Shown: in pieces, positions 1-6,698 of the stretch
Position numbering within the stretch: the stretch's first letter is position 1
How the letters are laid out: each line of letters begins with the position of its first letter
NCBI GenBank assembly: GCA_903872875.1
Contig: CAIQMJ010000221.1
Span: 1 to 9,826 of the forward strand
Length of the DNA stretch: 9,826 nt
Source: an uncultured Variovorax sp.
GTDB taxonomy: Bacteria; Pseudomonadota; Gammaproteobacteria; Burkholderiales; Burkholderiaceae_C
Direction of reading: 5' to 3'
Program-made: the position numbers and the translations under genes
The notes under the pieces: generated by a model
Database searches by the model: none
The model's input: the letters and a program-made list of their open reading frames with translations, nothing else
What the model was told of the DNA's origin: nothing

Positions 1-370
1 CGAAAAGAAAGCCGTCGCGCGGCTGCGCCAGGTAATAGGACAGCAGGTTGGTCACCGCGGGCTGATCGATGCGCAGCCCGACGAAGGCAATGATGGTGAA
101 CAGGAACAGCAGCGTGGCCGCCTGCGCCAGATACACCTTGAAGGCGCGCTTCAGGAAGGCCAGCCGCATCGCGTCGACACCCTCGCGGTAGCCCACGCGG
201 CTGTAGATCAGCCCGGACATGAAGGCGGACAGCAGCACGAAGCCCTCGGCCGCCGACACGAAGCCCAGCGGCTGGCCCAGCGGGTCGGTCAGGCGGGACG
301 GCAGATGGGTCAACGTCATCAGCACGAGCATCAGCCCGCGCAGTGCATCGATTTCCCAGTAGCGTTTCAT
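1..370 (-). CDS. OpgC-family polytopic membrane protein, N-terminal part (cut by left edge)
   Basis: The first 123 residues are present and the rest lies outside the window. The N-terminus reads MKRYWEIDALRGLMLVLM, which is the opening of the OpgC/acyltransferase-3-like family: a charged IDALRG motif entering the first membrane helix, then THL at about residues 21-23. A second hydrophobic stretch spans about residues 35-55 (VSAAEGFVLLSAF) and a third about 81-99. Founding members (Rhodobacter OpgC) are linked to succinyl substitution of osmoregulated periplasmic glucans. Many beta-proteobacterial relatives carry the domain without a tested substrate, so the activity here is inferred. The ATG is the only sensible start because the family motif begins within a few residues, although no strong Shine-Dalgarno sequence precedes it. 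It is transcribed divergently from the alpha-2-macroglobulin gene, with 158 bp between the starts. Confidence 0.85.
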   Translation of the reverse strand, partial: MKRYWEIDALRGLMLVLMTLTHLPSRLTDPLGQPLGFVSAAEGFVLLSAFMSGLIYSRVGYREGVDAMRLAFLKRAFKVYLAQAATLLFLFTIIAFVGLRIDQPAVTNLLSYYLAQPRDGFLF

Positions 371-425
371 TGGTCGGCGTGGCCCTGCTTGCAGTCTCGC
401 GCGACACACGCATGACGGAACCTCG

Positions 426-431
426 ATTGTA
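426..431 (-). promoter_or_regulatory. Possible -10 hexamer for the OpgC-family gene
   Basis: Read on the minus strand this is TACAAT, five of six matches to the sigma-70 -10 consensus and an unusually AT-rich spot in a GC-rich gap. It lies about 55 nt upstream of the ATG at 370, which would give a leader of roughly 45-50 nt. I see no good -35 hexamer at 16-18 nt spacing, so the call rests on one element. Confidence 0.3.
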
Positions 432-452
432 GAAAACCGCAGGACGGAAGGG

Positions 453-466
453 GCGTCGGCCGACGC
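453..466. promoter_or_regulatory. 14-bp perfect palindrome in the divergent intergenic region
   Basis: GCGTCGGCCGACGC is exactly self-complementary (two 7-bp arms, no spacer). It sits between the OpgC-family start (370) and the alpha-2-macroglobulin start (529), just upstream of the -10-like hexamer of the former. A dimeric repressor or activator site controlling one or both genes is possible. In GC-rich DNA a palindrome of this size can arise by chance about once per 10 kb or slightly more often, so the position is the main argument. Confidence 0.25.
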
Positions 467-514
467 GGAGGCAGCACGCGATCGGCTAGGCTGCTGCCCC
501 ATACCCATAACAGC

Positions 515-519
515 AGGAG
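515..519 (+). promoter_or_regulatory. Ribosome binding site of the alpha-2-macroglobulin gene
   Basis: AGGAG lies 9 nt upstream of the ATG at 529. The encoded protein then begins with a clean signal peptide, so this site fixes the start. Confidence 0.75.
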
Positions 520-528
520 CGAGACCGC

Positions 529-3500
529 ATGAGCCGTTGGACACCGAGGATGCTGCTGCTCGCCGGCAGCCTGTTGACGGCCGCCCAGGCCCAGGCACTT
601 CAGATCACCAGCGTCACGCCCCAGGGCGAGGTGTCGCGCGTGCGGCAGGTGGTGGCGAAGTTCGACCAGGCCGCCGTCGATTTCGGTGATCCGAAGGCGC
701 CCGCACCGCTGGCGGTGAGCTGCAGCGACGCAGCGGCCGGAAAAGGCACGGCACGCTGGACCAGTGACAGACAGTGGGTCTTCGACTTCGAGAACGACCT
801 GCCCCCCGGCGTGCGCTGCAACATCACGCGGATCGCGTCCTTCAAGCCGCCGGCGGGGAAGGAACTGACCGGCACCGACCGCTTCCAATTCAGCACCGGT
901 GGCCCCTTCGTGCGCACGATCCGGCCCAGCTACGGAAAGATCGACGAGGAGCAGCAGTTCCTGCTGGAACTCAACGGCCCGGCCACGCTGCAGAGCGTGC
1001 GCGACAACGTGTGGTGCGCGGCCGACGGCGTCGGCGAACGCGTGCCGGTACGGCTGCTCGAAGGCTCGGAGCGCGACACGCTGCTGAAATCGCTGAGCCG
1101 CGACAAGGAAGCCGCGAAGGAACCGCTGCGTTACGTTGCGCTGCAATGCAATCGCACGCTGACGCCGGCCAGCCGCGTCCAGCTGGTCTACGGAAAGGGC
1201 GTTGCCACGCCCTCGGGCATCGCGAACAGCGTGGAGCGTCGCTTCGCCTTCGAGGTGCGCGAGCCCTTCGCCCTGACCTTCAGCTGCGAGCGCGAAAACG
1301 CCCAGGCCGCCTGCCTGCCGCTGCGTCCGATGGAACTGCGCTTCAACGCGCCGGTCGTGCGCAAGCTCGCAGCCCAGATCCGCCTGAAAGGCGGCGGCAA
1401 GACCTTCGAGCCTGCCCTCGAGGACGGTGCAGATGACGCGGCGATGGACGGGCTGAGATTCAATCCGCCCTTCCCCGAAAGCACCGCATTCACCATCGAA
1501 CTTCCGTCGGGCTTCGAGGACGCCTCGGGCCGCCCGGTGGCCGCGCCCGAAAGCTTTCCGTTGAAGGTCGCGACCGGCACGATGCCGCCGCTCGCCAAGT
1601 TCGCGGCCTCGCCCTTCGGCGTGGTCGAGCGGCTGGCCGAACCGGGCGGCGTCGCGCTGATGCCGGTGACGGTGCGGCGCGTCGAGCCCGCACTGCAGGT
1701 CAATGCGCTCACGCCGGGCAAGGTGAGCGACATGAATCCGAGGACCGATGCGGAAATCATCGCGTGGTTCCGCAAGGTGCGTCGCTACGAGAGCAGCTAC
1801 ACGATCGACCGCAAGGTCGCTGCACGCGACGTCAAGGGCGCCCTGCCGAAGGTGATCGATCGCGACAGCGCCGACCGCGTGCAGTCGCGCATGCTGTCGC
1901 TGCTCGGCGGCCAGGCCGGCGTGAAGACGCTCGACATGCCCAAGGCCGAGAGCGGCGACCCGCGATCCTTCGAGGTGGTCGGCATCCCGCTGACGCCCGG
2001 CTTCCATGTGCTGGAGATCGCGTCGCAGAAGCTCGGCGAAGTGCTGCTCGACGACCGCTATGGCGACAGCCGCACGATGTACGTGCGCACCACCGCGCTC
2101 GCCACCAACCTGGCCGTGCATTTCAAGCTCGGCCGCGAAAATTCCATCGCCTGGGTCACGACGCTCGACAAGGGCGCGGTGGTCGCCGGCGCGGCGGTTC
2201 GCGTGTCGGACTGCCGCGGCCGCGAGGTCGCCACCGCCACCACCGATGCGCAAGGCATCGCGCGCTTCGAGGGCGTTTCGCCCACGGCGCCGGGCTGCGG
2301 CTCGGGTGACGACGAAAGCGACGACAGCGACTACGGCGGCAACAACGCCTATTTCGTCAGCGCCCGTGCCAGGGACGCCAAGGGCGTCGACGACCTCGCC
2401 TTCACCTGGAGCGACTGGCAGCGCGGCATCGAGCCCTGGCGCTTCAACGTGCCGACCAGCCTGGAACCCGAGGCCGACCGCGTGGCGCACACCATCTTCG
2501 ACCGCACCTTGCTGCGCGTCGGCGAAACGGTATCGATGAAGCACCTGCTGCGCACGCAGACGAGCAAGGGCTTCGGCCTGCCCGACGCGCGGCCCGGCAC
2601 GCTGGTCATCACCCATGTCGGCAGCGGCCAGCAGTTCACGCAGCCGGTCAACTGGCGCGGCACCGCGACCGGCGGTCTGAGCGCGGAGAACAGCTTCGCG
2701 ATCCCGCAGGCGGCCAAGCTGGGCGTCTACCAGGTCAGCCTCCGCGCCTCGGCGCCCGCGGCCAAGAGCAAATCGGAGGACGAGGAGGAATCCGACGACA
2801 GCGGCCCGAACTACGCGACCGGCCAGTTCCGCGTCGAGGAATTCCGTCTGCCGGTGCTCGAAGGCCGCATCGGCCCGAGCGACAAGAAGCCGTTGGTTGC
2901 CGTGACCTCGCTGCCGACCGACGTTCAGATCAACTACGTGGCGGGCGGCGGTGCGGTCAACCTGCCGGTGCGCGTGTCCGCCATGGTGCGCGCCAAGCGC
3001 CTGGACTTCGCGGACTACGACGGCTTCAGCTTCGCGCCGCCGCGCCAGCGCGGCGAGTCGGCCGACACCGACCCCGGCGAAGAGGCGAGCGCGTCGGACG
3101 ACACGCGCGTGATCGCCGACAAGCTGCCCCTGACGCTGGACCGCAACGGCGCCGGCAAGCTCACGATCAACGAGGTGCCGCTCGCCAAGGCGACGCCGCG
3201 CGAACTGCTGATCGAAGGCAGCTATGCCGATCCGAGCGGCGAGGTGCAGACGATCCGCAGTACGCAGACGCTGTGGCCGGCCGAGGTGATCGCCGGACTG
3301 AAGACCGAGGGCTGGGTCTCTACCAATCGCAAGCTCAAGTTCCAGGCGCTCGCGCTCGACCTGAACGGCAAGCCCGCCGCAGACACGAAGATCGACGTGC
3401 AGGCGGTGGCGCGCATCACCACGACCAGCCGCAAGCGCATGGTCGGCGGCTTCTACACCTACGACAACAAGACCGACGTGAAGGACCTGGGATCGGTCTG

Positions 3501-6500
3501 CAGCGGCAAGAGCGACTCGCGCGGCCTGGTGCTGTGCGAGGCCGACCTGAAGGAAGCGGGCCAGGTCGAGCTGGTGGTCACGGCGACGGACAAGGCCGGC
3601 CGCACCAGCAAGGCGGCAAGCTCGGTCTATGTCACGAAGCAGGGCGAACTGTGGTTCGGCGGCGAAGACCACGACCGCATCGACGTGCTGCCCGAGAAGA
3701 AGAGCTACCAGCCCGGCGAGGTCGCGAAGTTCCAGGTTCGCAGTCCGTTCCGTTTCGCGACCGCGCTGGTCTCGGTGGAGCGCGAAGGCGTGATCGAGAC
3801 GCACGTGGTGCAGCTCGATGGCCAGGACCCGACGGTGACGCTGGAGGTCAAGCCCGAGTGGGGTCCGAACGCCTACGTGAGCGTGCTCGCGCTGCGCGGC
3901 CGGCTGCGCGAGGTGCCCTGGTACAGCTTCTTCACCTGGGGCTTCAAGGCACCGCGCGAATGGTGGACCGCCTTCTGGTACGAAGGCCGCGAATACGTGG
4001 CGCCGACCGCGCTGGTCGACCTGAGCAAGCCGGCCTACCGGCTCGGCCTGGCCGAGATCCGCGTCGGCGCGCGCGCCCACCAGCTCGACGTGAAGGTGTC
4101 GAGCGACAAGCCCAGCTACCCGGTGCGCGGCAAGGCCCAGGTCACGATCTCGGCCACCTTGCCCGACGGCAAGCCGGCGGCGGGCGCCGAGGTCGCGCTG
4201 GCTGCGGTCGACCAGGCGCTGCTGGAGCTGATGCCCAACGACAGCTGGAACCTGATCGACGCCATGCTCCAGCGCCGCAGCTGGGGCGTGAGCACGTCGA
4301 CCGCGCAGATGGAAATCGTCGGGCGTCGGCACTACGGCCGCAAGGCCGTGCCTGCGGGCGGCGGCGGCGGCAAGGGCCAGACGCGCGAGCTGCTCGACAC
4401 GCTGCTCCTGTGGAACCCGAAGGTCGTGCTCGACGCCAACGGCCAGGCCGTGGTGACGGTGCCGCTCAACGATGCGCTGACGACCTTCCGGATCGTCGCC
4501 GTGGCCGATGCCGGCACCGGCCTGTTCGGTACGGGCCAGGCCACGATCCAGGCCACGCAGGACCTGCAGATCATCAGCGGCCTGCCGCCGCTGGTGCGCG
4601 AGGACGACCAGTTCCGCGCGCAGATCACCGTGCGCAACACGACCCAGAAGCCGATGAAGGTCGAGGCAACGCCGCGCGCCACGCTGCTCACGCTGGAACC
4701 GCAGACGGTCGACATCCCCGCCGGTGAATCGCGTGAGATCGCATGGAACGTGACGGCGCCCGCCCAGCTCGCGCAGACGCGTGCCGAAGCGATCCTCTGG
4801 GAGATCGAAGCGAAGGACACGGTCGGCGGCGCGCGTGACGCGCTCAAGGTGCGGCAGCGCATCGTGCCGGCCGTGCCGCTCACCGTGCAGCAGGCCACGC
4901 TGGTGCAGGTCGACGGCAGCTTCTCGCTCGACGTGGCACCGCCGGCCGACGCCCTGCCCGGCCGCGGCGGCCTCCGGCTCAGCCTGCAGCCGAAGCTGGC
5001 CGAGGGCATGCCCGGCGTGCGCGACTGGTTCGCCAACTACCCCTTCGCCTGCCTCGAGCAGAAGACCAGCAAATCGGTCGGCCTGCGCGACGCGAAGATG
5101 TGGCAGGGCGTGCTCGCGCAGTTGCCCAGCTACCTCGACGGCGACGGGCTCGCCAGCTACTTCCCGCCGCGCGACGGCGAGTCGAACCGCGGCAGCGACA
5201 CCCTCACCGCGTACCTGCTCGCCGCGACGAACGAGGCCGCTGCGATCGACCCGGCCTTCGCCATTGCCGACGACGTTCGCGCGCCGATGGAAGCCGGCCT
5301 GATCGCCTTCGTCGAAGGCCGCATCCAGCGCGAGTTCTGGAGCCCGCGCAAGGACCTCGACGTGCGCAAGCTGGCAGCGCTGGAGGCGCTGTCGCGCTAC
5401 GGCAAGGCGGAAGGCCGGATGCTCGGCAGCATCACGATCGCACCGAACCAGTGGCCGACCAGCGCGGTGATCGACTGGCTGCAGATCCTCAAGCGCGTGC
5501 AGGACGTGCCGCAGCGCCAGCAGCGTCTGGACGAAGCCAACAACGTGCTGAAGGCGCGCCTGAGCTACCAGGGCACGAAGGTGATCTTCAGCACCGAGCA
5601 GGACGACTACTGGTGGTGGCTGATGACCAATGGCGACGTCAACACTGCGCGGCTGCTGCTCGCGGTGATGGACGACCCGGCGTGGAAGGACGACATCGGG
5701 AAGCTGGCCAACGGCTTCATCGGCCGGCAGCAGAACGGCGCCTGGCACACGACCACCGCCAACCTCTGGGGCGGCCTGGCGCTGGACAGGTTCTCGAAGG
5801 TCTTCGAGAGCACGCCGGTGGCCGGCACGACGACCGCGCTGCTGCGCCCGCCACCGGTCGGCGGCGCCGATTCGGCAGCGCGCACCGAGAGCATCGACTG
5901 GAGCCGGGTCGATCGCGTGAAGGCGAGCGACGCCGGCGGCGCACCCAACCAGACGACCTGGTTCGGCGCGCCGGCCTCGCCGGGCAACCTGCGCAACAAC
6001 ACGATGTTCCTGCCCTGGCAGCTGCCGACCAGGGAGACCCTGACCGTCACGCAGAACGGCAGCGGCAAGCCGTGGCTCACGCTGCAATCGGTCGCCGCCG
6101 TGCAGCTGAAGGCACCGTTCGCGGCCGGTTACGCGATCAAGAAGACGGTGACGCCGGTCGAGCAGGCGGTCGCGGGCAAGTACACGCGCGGCGACGTGCT
6201 GCGCGTGACGCTGGAGGTCAACGCGAGCGCCGACATGACCTGGGTCGTGATCAGCGACCCGGTGCCGGGCGGCGCGACCATCCTGGGCAGCGGCCTGGGC
6301 CGCGACTCGCAGATCGCGACGCAGGGCGAGAAGAAAAGCGGCAACGGCTCGCCGGCCTTCGAGGAGCGCAGCTTCGAGTCCTTCCGCAGCTACTACGAGT
6401 ACCTGCCCAAGGGCGTGGTGAAGATGGAATACACGGTGCGGCTCAACAACGTCGGCGACTTCGCATTGCCGCCGAGCCGGGTCGAGGCGATGTACGCGCC

Positions 6501-6555
6501 TGAGATGTTCGGCGAAACGCCGAATGCGCGGGTCAAGGTGGAGGCTGCGAAGTGA
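529..6555 (+). CDS. Exported thioester-containing alpha-2-macroglobulin family protein, 2008 aa
   Basis: A periplasmic broad-spectrum protease trap. Family members are cleaved in a bait region, change shape, and covalently hold the protease through an exposed thioester. The signal peptide is residues 1-21 or 1-23 (R-rich start, LLLAGSLL core, AQA sites) with no lipobox cysteine, unlike the E. coli lipoprotein form YfhM (ECAM). Order seen: N-terminal beta-sandwich (MG-like) modules, about 24-640; MG2-like DRTLLRVGE at about 657; bait-region domain from about 1045; candidate bait loop rich in Arg/Lys and Gly, 1265-1284; A2M domain starting LLDTLLLW at about 1288; thioester domain with CLEQ at C1508-Q1511 inside YPFACLEQ; C-terminal MG domain about 1875-2008. 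At 2008 residues it is longer than E. coli ECAM (about 1650), mostly from extra N-terminal sequence. Its usual partner gene, pbpC, lies about 1.6 kb downstream in the same orientation. No TTA, CTA or TCA codon occurs in the gene. Confidence 0.95.
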   Translation: MSRWTPRMLLLAGSLLTAAQAQALQITSVTPQGEVSRVRQVVAKFDQAAVDFGDPKAPAPLAVSCSDAAAGKGTARWTSDRQWVFDFENDLPPGVRCNITRIASFKPPAGKELTGTDRFQFSTGGPFVRTIRPSYGKIDEEQQFLLELNGPATLQSVRDNVWCAADGVGERVPVRLLEGSERDTLLKSLSRDKEAAKEPLRYVALQCNRTLTPASRVQLVYGKGVATPSGIANSVERRFAFEVREPFALTFSCERENAQAACLPLRPMELRFNAPVVRKLAAQIRLKGGGKTFEPALEDGADDAAMDGLRFNPPFPESTAFTIELPSGFEDASGRPVAAPESFPLKVATGTMPPLAKFAASPFGVVERLAEPGGVALMPVTVRRVEPALQVNALTPGKVSDMNPRTDAEIIAWFRKVRRYESSYTIDRKVAARDVKGALPKVIDRDSADRVQSRMLSLLGGQAGVKTLDMPKAESGDPRSFEVVGIPLTPGFHVLEIASQKLGEVLLDDRYGDSRTMYVRTTALATNLAVHFKLGRENSIAWVTTLDKGAVVAGAAVRVSDCRGREVATATTDAQGIARFEGVSPTAPGCGSGDDESDDSDYGGNNAYFVSARARDAKGVDDLAFTWSDWQRGIEPWRFNVPTSLEPEADRVAHTIFDRTLLRVGETVSMKHLLRTQTSKGFGLPDARPGTLVITHVGSGQQFTQPVNWRGTATGGLSAENSFAIPQAAKLGVYQVSLRASAPAAKSKSEDEEESDDSGPNYATGQFRVEEFRLPVLEGRIGPSDKKPLVAVTSLPTDVQINYVAGGGAVNLPVRVSAMVRAKRLDFADYDGFSFAPPRQRGESADTDPGEEASASDDTRVIADKLPLTLDRNGAGKLTINEVPLAKATPRELLIEGSYADPSGEVQTIRSTQTLWPAEVIAGLKTEGWVSTNRKLKFQALALDLNGKPAADTKIDVQAVARITTTSRKRMVGGFYTYDNKTDVKDLGSVCSGKSDSRGLVLCEADLKEAGQVELVVTATDKAGRTSKAASSVYVTKQGELWFGGEDHDRIDVLPEKKSYQPGEVAKFQVRSPFRFATALVSVEREGVIETHVVQLDGQDPTVTLEVKPEWGPNAYVSVLALRGRLREVPWYSFFTWGFKAPREWWTAFWYEGREYVAPTALVDLSKPAYRLGLAEIRVGARAHQLDVKVSSDKPSYPVRGKAQVTISATLPDGKPAAGAEVALAAVDQALLELMPNDSWNLIDAMLQRRSWGVSTSTAQMEIVGRRHYGRKAVPAGGGGGKGQTRELLDTLLLWNPKVVLDANGQAVVTVPLNDALTTFRIVAVADAGTGLFGTGQATIQATQDLQIISGLPPLVREDDQFRAQITVRNTTQKPMKVEATPRATLLTLEPQTVDIPAGESREIAWNVTAPAQLAQTRAEAILWEIEAKDTVGGARDALKVRQRIVPAVPLTVQQATLVQVDGSFSLDVAPPADALPGRGGLRLSLQPKLAEGMPGVRDWFANYPFACLEQKTSKSVGLRDAKMWQGVLAQLPSYLDGDGLASYFPPRDGESNRGSDTLTAYLLAATNEAAAIDPAFAIADDVRAPMEAGLIAFVEGRIQREFWSPRKDLDVRKLAALEALSRYGKAEGRMLGSITIAPNQWPTSAVIDWLQILKRVQDVPQRQQRLDEANNVLKARLSYQGTKVIFSTEQDDYWWWLMTNGDVNTARLLLAVMDDPAWKDDIGKLANGFIGRQQNGAWHTTTANLWGGLALDRFSKVFESTPVAGTTTALLRPPPVGGADSAARTESIDWSRVDRVKASDAGGAPNQTTWFGAPASPGNLRNNTMFLPWQLPTRETLTVTQNGSGKPWLTLQSVAAVQLKAPFAAGYAIKKTVTPVEQAVAGKYTRGDVLRVTLEVNASADMTWVVISDPVPGGATILGSGLGRDSQIATQGEKKSGNGSPAFEERSFESFRSYYEYLPKGVVKMEYTVRLNNVGDFALPPSRVEAMYAPEMFGETPNARVKVEAAK

Positions 6556-6586
6556 GAGGCCATCCCGCAACGACACCCGGGGTGAC

Positions 6587-6611
6587 TTCGCGGGCCCGCT
6601 CTTCATTTCGG
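6587..6611 (+). promoter_or_regulatory. hrpII/PIP-box-like element upstream of the effector-like gene
   Basis: TTCGC (6587-6591), 15 nt, then TTCGG (6607-6611). This is TTCG-N16-TTCG and satisfies both the Ralstonia hrpII box and the Xanthomonas/Acidovorax PIP form TTCGB-N15-TTCGB, which bind HrpB/HrpX-type AraC-family activators. The known -10 partner is YANNNT 30-32 nt downstream. Here AAAACT (6643-6648) lies 31 nt downstream and matches except for the first base. The start codon at 6699 would then leave a leader of about 45 nt. A near miss with N17 spacing at 661-685, inside the macroglobulin gene, shows that such pairs do arise by chance in this DNA. Confidence 0.45.
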
Positions 6612-6698
6612 GATGCGCAGGGGCGGCTTTTCGGGCACGGGAAAAACTCGATGGCGGCCACTTTCCGGTGTCCGGCTTCCTGAAAGCGAAAGCCTCTC

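Noticed and set aside
661..685. Second TTCG...TTCG pair, inside the alpha-2-macroglobulin gene
   Set aside because: Spacing is 17 rather than 16 nt and it is inside a coding region; useful only as a reminder that such pairs occur by chance.
3273..4727. 484-codon plus-strand frame inside the alpha-2-macroglobulin gene (and a similar one at 5100-6503)
   Set aside because: Arg/Gly/Ala-rich out-of-frame translation typical of GC-rich shadow frames; the overlapping frame has clear family motifs.
367..6606. A 2079-codon open frame on the minus strand covering the whole alpha-2-macroglobulin gene
   Set aside because: It is in exact codon register with the sense gene, so it stays open merely because the sense gene uses no TTA, CTA or TCA codon. 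Its Arg/His/Leu/Ala-rich translation resembles no protein and it lacks a start signal.
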